From NCBI GenBank assembly GCA_032191485.1, contig JAVDOI010000009.1, forward strand, positions 18,519,843 to 18,583,842: 64,000 bases of DNA, read 5' to 3'. Each line of letters opens with the position of its first letter. Position 1 is the first letter of the stretch. The notes below the pieces were generated by a model, which searched no databases, was not told the origin of the DNA, and worked only from the letters and a program-made list of their open reading frames with translations. Of the stretch, positions 50,536-62,400 are shown piece by piece. The DNA is from Leptoclinus maculatus (lineage: Eukaryota > Chordata > Actinopteri > Perciformes > Stichaeidae). Position numbers and translations under genes: made by a program.

Positions 50536-51379
50536 ATAAGACAAGATGTCAGCAGTAACTTAAACATCTTATATTAGTGGTGTGCTCATTGTTCTGTGTG
50601 ATGTGAAAGCTTGCTGGGTTCAGCTCACCCTTTACTTACCTGGGCAGGTGGTATGTTCCTGTAAGGTCCAATGACTTTCAGTGGAGCAGTGTGAGAGAAG
50701 AGGCTGCAGCTTTTTAAACGCTTCACCTCAATTCACACGTTTAATTTCTGTCCTTTTGTTCCAGTCAACTTTTAGTACATTTTTTTTTATATCTTAGCAC
50801 GTGTTCAGAGCGAACGGTTTGCATGCGACTTTGTATTTTAAGATGTATCATCAGTTCAGCGTCCTGAGGCAGCGCTGAGGTCAGAGCAGAAGTAAAAGAG
50901 CAAAGGACAACCGCGGGCGACATATGGAGCGGCTTTGATGTAGAAAAATTGAAATAGGAGCCGTATCATGTGATAATCCACCCGAAGGATTCGCCAGGGT
51001 GATACATCATACATGGCAGAAACAAGCGGGGAGGCAGGAGTGATTTAGTGGTTTCACACCCCTCTGAGCATGATGACAGCAATTTAGGAGTTTCCCCTCC
51101 CATCTTCCATCCTGCTAATGAAGCTAAGACAGAACAAATGATGTGGCATCCAACAAAATGCAGGGCCCTATACATAAGCAGCTTCTGTGGGCCCCACACA
51201 CAAGACTCCTTTTTGGAAAAAGAATTTTGGAAGAATGAAGAAATCTGAACAGAATGTACCAGTAACACTTTGAAAAAACGAGGTAAGCTTAACCCTAGAA
51301 CCATAGCTTATGTTTTAATCAGACTCTACCTGCCTTGATCACCATGCTTTTTCTCCTCCTCAGCTCTTGGTTTACTTGC

Positions 51380-51452
51380 TTTACTCAAGCGCTTTGAGTG
51401 ATCGGAAAGATTAGAAAAGCCCTATACAAGTACAGTCCATTTACTATTTGGC
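51380..51452 (+). mobile_element. SINE/LINE 3' tail fragment
   Basis: TCAAGCGCTTTGAGTGATCG and CTATACAAGTACAGTCCATT match the tail region of the SINEs at 47281 and 50339. Only this 3' end is present, a 5'-truncated insertion. Confidence 0.65.
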
Positions 51453-52544
51453 CTACGTTTAACCCTCTGAAAAGGATCCTCTGACTGGCATTAATATTAG
51501 CCAACTGTCTTTTTCAGTTTTTAGGATGGTAGCCCTATCGTATGAATGTTGCAATGAATTCATTGATACCAAACAGGTCATGCTAATGTAAAATGGTTGC
51601 TTCTGTAATAACGTTTAGTGGGAGAAAAAAAGTTTTGATTTCACTTTTTTGGGGGTAAAACAAGATTAGTTTTCCCCACAGAGTAACCCATAAAGAGAGG
51701 CCAGAATACTTGAACACATCCATGTTTTTATGCTTGTGCCACAAAGAAAAGGTGTCAGACGGTGATGTCCTGCTTAGGTCCCTGACTGTACCTGGCCTTG
51801 AATGGGGAAAATACAATATTGCAGCAGTTTGGCAGAGTAATCTTTGGGGCACACTGAAGCTGTCCCCATGGGCTTGAAATCCAACAAGCTAAAAAAAGGT
51901 TGTTTAATTTATACCCAATGTCCCAGTCCCCAAGGTTAGCGGTCCTTCGCATGTGTACACACACATACACACAAATCATGCACACAGAAAAACTTAACTT
52001 GACATTGGGAAGGCGGCTGAGTTACTGAGTAATTCCAGCTGTTGTAAAGCCAGCAGGACTCACAATTGTATGAGTCAGTCACAGTGGAGCTTTAATCAAG
52101 AGGGGCCCAGTGTGGGACTTCCCTGAAGGATGGGAGAATACAGTCTGATTGCAAAGCCTTGAGGCCACTAACACCTTTCAACCAGGTTGATTCAGAGAAG
52201 GGGTTTGCCAGTCTCGCTGTCAAACTCAAAGAATGCAGCAGTTAATTTAGTTTACACAGAAACATAGTGTCCTGGAAGAGGCTGTCTCTGTGGTCCATGA
52301 GAGAAAAACGCATTTACACTGCGTGGTGGAGACACTGAAGTCTGCTATGTTATGAGAGATTGTCCTCAGGTGATGGATTGAATGACACTGTATGTCTTGA
52401 CAGGAGAATGAGGTCCCGTTGCACCATCTGGAAGCAACAGTGTTTGCTGTCACTCTACGTGATTGGTAGAGCAGAAAACGATGCAGGTTTCTTACATGCA
52501 TAATCTGACACTCAAACATATGTGCTCTTTCTTTGATCTATCTC

Positions 52545-52548
<4 letters not shown>

Positions 52549-52581
<33 letters not shown>
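52549..52581. repeat. (AT)n microsatellite
   Basis: About 16 TA units just upstream of a SINE. Confidence 0.95.
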
Positions 52582-52585
<4 letters not shown>

Positions 52586-52589
52586 CCAC

Positions 52590-52728
52590 AATCTCCTCAG
52601 TGGCTCAGTGATAGAGCGGGGTTCGAATCCCCAACTCCGCTAGTCCATGTCGATGTGTCCTTGGGCAAGGCACTTAACCCCAAATTGCTGCCGTAGGCTG
52701 TGCCTGCAGTGTGTATGAATGGGTATAA
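52590..52728 (+). mobile_element. tRNA-derived SINE with shortened head
   Basis: CAGTGGCTCAGTGATAGAGC then GGTTCGAATCCCC: A and B boxes are both recognisable but only about 15 bp apart, closer than the usual 30-40. The body GATGTGTCCTTGGGCAAGGC and CCAAATTGCTGCCGTAGGCT follows and stops near GGGTATAAA. The tail is missing. It is not a tRNA gene because no cloverleaf can be drawn. Confidence 0.8.
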
Positions 52729-52731
52729 ATT

Positions 52732-52815
52732 AGTGCTGGGCAAGTTAACGCGTTATTATCGCGTTAACGCATTAATTAATTAACGCCGACAATTAATTTG
52801 TTGCGCGCTAACGCA
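52732..52815. mobile_element. DNA-transposon terminus (TAGTGCTGGGCAAGTTAACG)
   Basis: A palindrome-rich stretch built from GTTAACGCGTTA, TATCGCGTTAACGC and ATTAATTAATTAAC. It resembles the terminus of a common fish hAT-type MITE. The matching opposite end was not found, so it is a truncated or solo end. Confidence 0.4.
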
Positions 52816-54344
52816 TTTTTTTTTTTATTATTATTTTTAAAGTCCGTTGCTCACTGGCAGCGGTGGAGGAAGTCTTCAGACTACGTTGATGCAGCGTGTG
52901 GGAGAAGTATAGATCAACAAAGGCAAGACAAGCTAACAAATGCCAGAGCGAAGTGTGCTATGATTTTATGCCATATGTATTGAAGTAGCCAACAGTTGTA
53001 TTAACGTCTGTTTAACAAAGAGTTTAATCCCACGGTTGTTCAGTACATCCGATGCAACACAAAGAATATTTGCAAGAAAATACCTTCTTTTTTTCCCTTT
53101 TGGCCACTGGCTGTGCCTTGGCTCTCTCCGTACTATGCTCTGGCTCCGCTCCGAGGACTCCAGGAACATGAAGTCATCTGGAATGACTGAAGTCTATTAG
53201 GAACGTTTGTTGTGTTATCCAGCTCAGAGAGAGAGAGACAGACCAGGGTTCCCATACTTCTGGGAGAAACCCATTACTTTTCCGTGAAATGATGATTTGA
53301 TTATTACGCACACTTGACTGGTTTGACTTGGCAGGACTCAGCCTCCCAGTTAATAGCAGCACTCATGTACAAGTCCTGATGCTTCACACAGACCCTCCAA
53401 CAAAAACACACAAAACAGAAAAGATGGCGTAAATCTGCCTTTTCTGTACTTAGGAAATATAGCTTAGTGTTGTAAAGACCTCTATGGATCAAGCAAAGCA
53501 AGTTTAGCAATGTTGTGTTTCTTGGCTTTAGTTTGCTTCATATAATGTATGATGCATGTTGGTCAGCGTGCTCTGAAGGCCAAGAAGAATAAACTGGATT
53601 TCTTTGATTTGGCATTTTGATTTTGAAGTTAGTGTACCTCGGCTGGATGCTCCAGGTCCCTAAATACCTCTTTGAAGAGGTATCAGAAGTCAGGAGCAGA
53701 ATATTTCCACTTTGAACTTAATTCAACGTACCTTTTTATTGGGGTAAACTAGAGGTAACTAGTTCCCTGTTTTTCCTCATCTCTGTGTGTCTTTCCTGTG
53801 CTCAAGAAGTTATCTTACCAATAGTTCAAAGTGTGACGTTCAGTGAAGAGCCCCTGAAACTGCTCGGCCCTCTGAAGCAGCGCCAGGAGAGCCAACTCCA
53901 TATTTACTGTTCCCTGCCTGAGACAGAGGGACATCAGGGGGTCACATGGTGTATGAGTGTTTATGACACACACTGTCATGGTGCCCGATCACATACACCA
54001 GTCGAAAATATGGCAGCCATGTTACTCATGTGCTGTGATTATGCTTCTATTATTATAGGCCCCACCCCCCTTGGTTCAGACCACGAAGCCTCTGTGTTAG
54101 GCATATAGGGAACAAATGTAAATGTTGATGGTGCCATTACACTGTGCAATCAACATTTACTTCATGATAAGTTAAAGCAAACACATTGTGGGAACACTGC
54201 TACATGAATAAAAAGAAGCCGGATGAGGCAAGGAACCTGAGCAGGCAGATGATCATACAGGATTCAAACCAAGGTTATCCAAAGACGACAAGGCTGAACA
54301 GTGAAACTCTGACTTCCTGATTGTTTTTACCTCATAATAAAGAT

Positions 54345-54535
54345 ATTTAGATTAGAATTGCAATGATTAATTGATCATTCGATATTCGACTACTACTATT
54401 TTTTATAAACAATGAATCGCTTCAGTCATTTTTCAAACTGAAATGCCAAACGTTCTCTGGTTCTCAAATATATTATAGGAGAAAAAAAGCTCTCTGTGAA
54501 TGGAAACATTATTGCAGCTTTAGGAGCTGCACCAG
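54345..54535. repeat. dispersed fish repeat fragment
   Basis: AGAATTGCAATGATTAATTG through CAGTCATTTTTCAAACTGAA and CCAAACGTTCTCTGGTTCTC. This is a sequence type very common in teleosts. Boundaries are approximate and the superfamily is not assigned. Confidence 0.45.
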
Positions 54536-54962
54536 CTGCACCAGTTTTCTATAAATGTGAATGATAGCAAAGGGGTGGACATGCATGAGTTGAGGCCTTC
54601 ACACCAGTGACAAATAATCAACCTCATATCAGCCTTCCTGCGTGAGCACAGGAATAAAACAGGGGGGCTTAAATATAAGAACCTTATGATGGAGGTTATT
54701 AACGCTGAGGGCCTGGCATGCTGATTGGCGGGGGGGGGGGGGATTCCCGATTCTGCCGATGACCTAAGGGACAGAGCTTTTGTGACTTACCGGGCATTTT
54801 GCCTGGCTCTTTGTTATGGCCATGTGTCGCCCCGGGAGCCTGCTGCTATTTCCAAAAGCCCTGGGTTCAAAGCTGCCTAGCCCGATCAGGACTAGGGATT
54901 GGGCCAACGCCAAGGAATAAAGAACATCCCAAACATCTAACACAAAGACCTCTCTGACTCCA

Positions 54963-55029
<67 letters not shown>
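54963..55029. repeat. (CT)n-(TA)n compound microsatellite
   Basis: A short CT run passes into about 27 TA units. ORFs crossing it (Tyr-Ile repeats) are artefacts. Confidence 0.95.
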
Positions 55030-55032
<3 letters not shown>

Positions 55033-55838
55033 CGGCTCTCACTCGCTTGGTCGGTGTCTGAGCTATGCGCTGCCTCTTTGGTCTCCCTAACTTTATGCAC
55101 TCCAAATCTCCCTGGATATCCGTCTCTAGCCTCTGCCTTCCCAGCTGATCCGAACAGTTCCCTTTGCACCTTCTGTCCTCATGTCCTGTTGTCTCTTCCA
55201 ACAATCTCTCCTTTTCCATTTCATTCCCTCTTCCTAGTTACAGCTCTCTTTCTCTTCACCTTTGCCGACATCAAATGAAACCCTCCAGAGCCTATGGATA
55301 AAGATAAGCCCTGTGAGATAGATCGTGTGCGTGAGACAGAGTAAATCTCCCCTACCCCATCCCCCGCACCCTCACCGGCTCAAACCCTTTGCGAGTTCCG
55401 TCTGCTCAGGCTAGCAAAGCCACTAAGCTCGCCTGTGCCACTAGCCACCTCCCCATGCACAGCATTAGCTCGCCTGCTTTGTGGCTATTCCTAATCAAAA
55501 ACATTTACAGTGTGAGCCAATGCCTGAGGGCCAAGACAGACACGCTGCCCCCCGTCCATGTATATACGATGGATTAGTCCAGCAGGTGCTTAATTATTCA
55601 AATCAAAACACGCTCCAAGGGGAGAAAAAAAGGCATTCCAAATGGGCTGACCCATAACTCTCACGCTCCCCTGCATGAACGAATGAATGGTTCAGTCCAA
55701 CAGGTGCTACATTTGGTTTGAATTTCAATCAAAAGTGAAGAATCAGGTGATAAATCCCCCCCTCCCCCCTCTCCTCCCAGGCTCACAGTGTCAGCAGCTG
55801 CATCTTCCATGGCCCCATTACAATGTCCTCCTACATGA

Positions 55839-55872
<34 letters not shown>
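55839..55872. repeat. (CA)n microsatellite
   Basis: About 17 CA units. Another CA tract of about 16 units lies at 56052-56083. Confidence 0.95.
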
Positions 55873-55874
<2 letters not shown>

Positions 55875-56050
55875 GTTTATGCTGCTTTCGAAGTGCAAAA
55901 TTCTGGCCTTGGCCAATGGGAGGGAGCATATGTGAGTGGCGGATTTGAAAGGGACCAATAAGACAAAAGGATTGTATCAGCTAGAAACGCAGGTGCACCA
56001 CGGTTAGCGAGCAGCAGCTGCTGAGTTCACAAACAGATACACACAAGAGT

Positions 56051-56051
<1 letters not shown>

Positions 56052-56083
<32 letters not shown>
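56052..56083. repeat. (CA)n microsatellite
   Basis: About 16 CA units within intron 3. Confidence 0.95.
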
Positions 56084-56084
<1 letters not shown>

Positions 56085-57583
56085 GCTTTTTCAAATGCAT
56101 GGTAAATGTTCTCCAGTGCCTTCATTCATCTTTCTGTCCTGGAGGCTAACAACACATACAGTGCCTCCATCTCACCAGCCTTTGATGAATAAAGTAGCTA
56201 AAGAAGAACACATGGCACACGAGCCAATAAGGCTTTGAAATGACTTCTCTTTGAAAAGTGAGCAAGGAAGAGGAAAGGGGAGAGGATGTAAGGAAGGAAC
56301 ATAAACCCTCTGAGAAGCTTTTTTGAAAATAGCTGATAAAGAGATATTTTTTAAGGAATCAATTGACTGTTTGTGTTCACACAGTCTGCGTTGGACTTGT
56401 CAGAGTGACACGCACAGAGAGAGCTCTGATTTGCGCCTGTTTGTAATCCTTCACCGACTCCTTCCAACATAAATCCAGCATTGTCACCTCCCCTTCCTGG
56501 CTTTACCTCTCCGCTCTGTTCTCCCTCCCATCCGCTGTTATCCCCCGCGACATGTCATCATCCTCTCAGCAGCTCCGGTCCCTAACCGCATGTCCCGGAG
56601 GTGTTGCAACAAAGTCTGTCCATTCGTAATCCAATTTAGGATGGAGTGATGGGCAGCGGAGAAATCCGTCTCTGGAAGACCCACACACATACAGTTTTGT
56701 TTGGTGATGTAATAGATAAGTCGGAGAGAGTTGGCCGCCGCCGGCTCGGCATCCCAATCAGTTGTGCGGCTGAGCAGTTAGCATGCCTGCTGCTCTCTGT
56801 ACGGCCAAGGGAGAGGCCTTCCCAGAGTCACATTAGGCTCTCTCTACTTCATTAAAGGCCTCCCTTTAGCAAGTGTCTCTCTGTCTGAAGAAAGTGCATA
56901 AATTCAGGAAACGGCAGATTGAGTTGTTCAATGACGACTTAACAGCCATAAGTCGTCAGGCTGTGTTCATTCGCACAGCCCGTCGTCTTGGTTTCATGAA
57001 GGCTGAGAGTCCATCAGAGGATTGATAGCAGAGAGAGAATAGTAGATGAAATCCCAGCTGGTTGGTATAGTCACCTATTAGCCTCTGGGATGCACAGTTA
57101 AATGCTGCTCGCTCCTGAGCACTGAGGTGCTTAAGAGGTGCTTTAATGGTTGATTAGCAGTCTGTGGGAGCCGCCCTGTGTGCCAAAGGCAACGTCCTCT
57201 CCGCTTTATGCCTTTCTGAAAAACCAATTTGCACGATTACAGGGCCTAAGTTCCATTGAACATGAATCACAAAACATTGTTCTCTGGGTTAGCAGCTAAC
57301 ATGAATTGACGGCTGACATGACTTTGAGGGAGCAGTGATTCCATATTAGCTTTACAGTGTACGAGGACTCATCAGACAGCATCACAGTGGTGATACAGAA
57401 AATCAGTCACGCCACTGGAAGGAGATCAAACACTGAGGGGATCGCTGTCATCTCCAGTTCAGTTGAACACATTCGCAGCATGATGCTCGATGTCAGCCAC
57501 TGTCTTTGTTGGTTAAGGGACGTCTACTCTTAGGTTAACTCAGAGAAGTGGTTTTAGTTAGGATGTGGAGTTCTGGAATGACT

Positions 57584-57640
57584 GTAGGGCTGGGTATTGA
57601 AACGGAATACTTCTTTGGTACCGATTTGAAATGTGTAATT
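57584..57640. mobile_element. possible DNA-transposon terminus
   Basis: TAGGGCTGGGTATTGAAACG then CTTTGGTACCG resembles a known fish MITE end. No partner end or target duplication was found. Confidence 0.3.
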
Positions 57641-58672
57641 TATCCAAAAGTGACCCATAATCCAAATGATTGAGGGGCCCAGAGCTGATCAGTACTCACA
57701 GTAGGCCACTGGTCGCTGTCTTTCATCCTCCATCCTCCCCCCAGCCCCCCCTTTTTTGTCTCAATTTCTCCCCTCCACCTCTTGCTTTGACTGAGAAGAG
57801 TCTCTCAGTACCTCCATAAACCTCCTGTGGGGGGAGAAGAGGTCATCGTCTATTTTTTCTCCGTCTCTTGTTCCTTCAGTCTGTCAGTCCCTACAAAAAC
57901 ACGTGCATACATCACACACAAACCCGGACGGCCCACTCCCACCCAATCTCGGAGTAAGCGGGGGTCTCTGTCAGGACGGCAGGCTAATTTTACCCCAGCC
58001 ACCAGGCGTGGTGGGGGGGGACCGAGAGGGAGAGCACATTCAGGGGTGTTATTTTGAGCGCCGTGTCGAGGCGTAGGATGAGACTGTAAGCAACCTGAGG
58101 GCAACTTATCAGTGGAGTCAGTGTGTTTGTATTTGTGTGCATGTGACCACCACTCTTACTATTAGAGACACGTACTGGATGACATTAACGGCTCGCTGTA
58201 GAGTGATACTGTACTATGGATTGCAAGGCATGCAACAAACCCACACACTCACACGCGCATGTGTCATTTAGTTTGAGGAAAGTAATTTGTTCCTTGCTAA
58301 CTGACACCGGGCAGCATTTCCTTGTCTAAAGCTACAGTAGATGATTCAGCTGTGTGCAGATATGAGAGCAACCGACGACTTTAATGTCTTTATCTTTGAA
58401 CACACTTCCTGACACACTGAGTAATTAGAACTTCCCTACATCGCCTTCAACTTGTGCAACTGAAGTTAAATTGCTCTCTCTCTCTCCTTTTTCATCATTA
58501 TCTTGTTGTCAGACGAGCTGCAGATTCAGCTCTTCCGAGAATTGTTTGCTCACAATTCAGGGATTCAGCTGACTGCAAACTTCGCTGCCACAGGTCTGAG
58601 GCCAATTGCAAAGCAAAACACAGTAAGACCACTATTAAGAGCTGTTCTCTCTCCGTCTCCATCTCTTTCCAG

Positions 58673-59401
58673 ACAGTGAGATTGTTCCTCCCGACTGCCT
58701 ACGCCCGCGCTCCTTCACCACAGTGCGCTCCTCCTCTCTCCGGCGTGAAGCTGACGACTCCCGTCTGTCCGTCAGCCTGTGTGACCTCAACCTGCAGCAG
58801 GAGGACGGAAGCAACAGCCACAATCACTCCCACCGCCACACCCTCCACCTGGCCTCTGCCTCCTCTTCCTCTACCTGCCCCATACCCCAGAACTCCCTGA
58901 ACTCCCAGCAGTCCTCTCTGCTGCCAGCCTCCCTGGAAAGCGACCTCCACTTCCACCAGCTGCGCGGCGCCCACATCAAGACGCTGGACGAGCAGACGGT
59001 GGCGCGATCCGAGCACGCACGAGAGGAACGCACTCTCGTCTTCACCAACCGGCCCCTGCGCACCGGAGAAACCGTCTTCATCAAAGTCACCAAGTCCAGC
59101 CCGGCACGCTCGGGCTCATTGTCCTACGGCGTGACGTCGTGCGACCCAGCGGTGCTGCGCCCCAGCGACTTGCCCTACAATCCAGAGGCTCTGGTGGACA
59201 GGAAGGAGTTTTGGGCGGTGTGTCGGGTGCCGACGCCTCTCCAAAGCAGTGACATCCTGGGCTTCCTGGTCAACCAGGAGGGGGAGGTCATCCTCAGTCA
59301 CAACGGCACCAATGTGGGCATGCAGGTGTGTGTGGACAACTCCCGCCCACTCTGGATGTTCTTCGGTCTCCATGGGGCTGTGACTCAGCTGAGGATTCTG
59401 G
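58673..59401 (+). CDS. NEURL1: NEURL1 exon 4 (linker and NHR2)
   Basis: Acceptor TCTCTTTCCAG, donor CTG G|GTAAGT. Two bases complete Asp203, followed by 242 full codons (residues 204-445). It starts DSEIVPPDCLRPRSFTTVRS, then SLRREADDSRLSVSLCDLNL, a Ser/His-rich linker (HNHSHRHTLHL; ASASSSSTCPIPQNSLNSQQ), and NHR2 from about residue 293. NHR2 includes LDEQTVARSEHAREERTLVF, RTGETVFIKVTK, SYGVTSCDPAVLRPSDLPYN, PEALVDRKEFWAVCRVP, LWMFFGLHGAVTQLRILG. Order and motifs match vertebrate NEURL1 throughout, and the frame is intact. The phase-1 end expects a next exon carrying the spacer and C-terminal C3HC4 RING that gives E3 activity; that exon is outside the window. Confidence 0.97.
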
Positions 59402-62400
59402 GTAAGTGAGCACCACATGAAGTCACAATAAATACTAGGGAGTTCGACAGAAATATTTCCACTGGAGCGATTTATTATCGCACTATAATCGATTTAGGAG
59501 AGGCTGAGATATCAAAGGTCAAACAATGCTGGATTGTACTGTGAGGGTTTTTTTTTTCGTCCAGTTGCACCGGCCCGTTATGAGAGCCAATCCGCTCCGC
59601 CCAACATGCAAAAATATGCATTATTCAACAACTTGAATTTTGGGGAAGTTTTAGTTTTTCAACCACATTTAAGAGACGTCTTTTTTCATCTACGATATTG
59701 CATATTTAATAACGTCACTGTTCGTGTTTAATGTCGTGTGGAAAGAGAGGTCGTTGACGAACATAATTCATACGACACTTCCCACAAAGTTTCCGTTTGT
59801 CAGGCTTTCTGTTTGAGCTCGACAAATAAATGGGCCAGGCTCATATACCAGCTTTGCAGATATATCGGTGTCTGTGCATATGTCGGCCGATAACTAACGA
59901 GAAATTGCAATACAGACAGACCAAACCAGTTTTAAGGACATTTAGAATAAACATGGTTTGTCCACCAATGAGCACTGACGAGATTATTTTTAATTTGTAA
60001 AACATTCCACTCAGTCACCTGGTCGCAGTAATGAAAAAAATAATTATGATCAAGATAATTTGTTAATGTTATATGTTTATAATTTAAAAAAAATACTATC
60101 TACTGATTTGTTTTGAAATCCCAAATATTGATATCAGCCTGAATAATCTGGTATTGGTCAGACTTAACTTTCGGTGATAAATTTGTAGTTTCCAAGCCAA
60201 CAAAATCCTGATGACATCATCACACAGTTACAGAAGACATTACACAACTGTTTACACAGGCTAGGTGGTGTTCTTTGTGCAGAGCACACTGACCTTCATG
60301 TGTAAAGTTATCAAAGAACTGCGGTTAAATGAAATACATGCAGGTATTCCTGTCTGTTAGAACAAACACAACTACACCGGGAGGATATGGTGACCCTGTC
60401 TCCTACAAAATGATGATCCCATACAATTAAACTGCATTCTCAATTACGTTTAGAGGGAAATACATTTTCTCTTGGATTACAGTCTCAGTTTTTAACACAT
60501 GTTTTTAAATTGAAACAGTAAAAAAAAAAGATGCTGTTAGGTTATTTAAAGGAGCAGTGTCATCTAGTGGTGAGGTTGCAGATTGCAGTGTCCCTTCTGG
60601 GCTCCTGTAGAAACATGGCGGAACAACTTAAAGCTCATGAACACTCTGAAGTCAGAGGAACCACCGAGTGTCATTCTAGTTTTCTTCTAAATTGCTTCCA
60701 GATAGTACCAGTGGATGTGCCTGCCACAGACCTGCAGGTGTTTTATTCCAAACTGTTTAGTTAGTTTATCCGTCTACATCTGCGACAGCTGAATGTCTGA
60801 TATCGAGTGCAGTCTTTTCTTGAAAAAAAATGACAATTTCTACATCCTTAACACACGGTGCTTGTGAACTGTTCTGTTGTCAATAAATTGAGTTGTAATT
60901 TTCTTCTGATTTAAAACAAAAGAAATTATTATGATTTTGAAAGTTCTGTCAACATTCACAAATGATTATGTGGAACTTCCAACATTTAAACCTCATCCTA
61001 CCAATACATTTAACAGACGTAGGATGATTAACATGGGAGGAAAACAAAAGGAAGTGACGAAGGTTGGGTTAGTAGTACCAGCAAGAACTTCAATCTACTT
61101 CCACCCCTGCATAATTATGAATATCATAGTTATGAATATTATATATTACATTTCTGCTAATAGATCCCCCTAAATCCTACACACATGGACCTTTAACTTC
61201 TGGACATCAATTAAAATAGGTCAACGTTGACTTACACACAGGACACAAACAGGATTCTCCTCGATGAAAGTCCTGTTTGACCCGTCCATCCACCTGGACC
61301 TCCTCCCTACGCCGACTAGGATCAGAAATTTGTGATGTGTCAAAAACAAACAATCTGGGAGAATATGCGTTTCCCCGAAAACATAATCGACAGTGCACTT
61401 TTTGTTGTATGGGAACGTAATTTTTAGGAGGCCAGGCTAGAAATGGATATGTGGAGGCAACTGAATAAACAGATATATGATAATATAGTACAACACATTT
61501 GTAATAACATAAAATGTGTCTTCAGAGGAGAATAATTGACGTTGTTACTGTACATTAATACACACTTACAAATGTCCTCATATCTGCTTACAACTACGAG
61601 ATGGTGTTGTATACCATTTTTTAAATCTATGTTTACTGCTCATAAAAGCTAAATATGGTTTAAAGTGTAAAGTGTTGCTGAGCATTTAAAAAGATAAAAG
61701 ACAAAGATAAAAATAAGTATATCAGATGGAAAAGTTTGAACGTTATTTTATCCGCCTCATGTGAGTGTCTTAAAGGGAATAATAAGCACACTTTTGTTCT
61801 TTGACCGCTTGCTTTATCTTGTGAATTGTCTCACTTGAGAGAGTAATTCATGGTGGGAAAAAACAATCCTTTCAGCCCAGCGATGTGTCCGGGGTCAGGA
61901 ACCTACAGATCAGGATATCGATCTTCATTTGGCTAGGCACACCACTGCTGACACCTCTGAGCTATGTGCTGAATTAATTTACTTCCTGGGGTTGAAAATC
62001 TATTTGTGCTAAGTGTTGATCGCTCTGACAGTATGCCAATCGAGGCAAACCAACCACGTCTCCCCATTGGGAAATTACTGCCGGGGGTCATGACCGGCAC
62101 CAAGGGGTCAAAATATTTACAGACAGGAAGCATCTACACACATTCATAGGATCAGAGAGAAAAGTGGATGCTCTGTCACGACCCGCGAAGATGAGAAATG
62201 GGAAGTGTGAACAGAGGTGGAGAGAGGCTGCGGGGGGGCCGACAAGATGTCTCAGCAGGTGGACACTTTGCCTGTCAGTGGTGTGCCAAGCATATTGCCT
62301 TCCCACGAGATATGTGTGTGTGTGGTGGTGGGGTGGGGGGTGCATTCACATGCCTTTTAGAATGACATTCTAAAAGACATTTGTTCCCACATCTGCCAAA

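Larger units (their letters stand above)
46507..58672 (+). other. NEURL1 intron 3 (12.2 kb)
   Basis: Donor GTAAGC and acceptor TCTCTTTCCAG. It contains SINE fragments, a nested DNA-transposon remnant and dinucleotide tracts listed separately. The stretches 47440-49700, 51460-52530, 52820-54340, 55100-55830 and 56090-57580 hold no recognised gene or transposon. Around 56340-57450 the sequence is repeat-poor. Confidence 0.75.

Noticed and set aside
52590..52650. Candidate tRNA gene
   Set aside because: A and B boxes are too close, no cloverleaf can be drawn, and the downstream sequence is SINE body.
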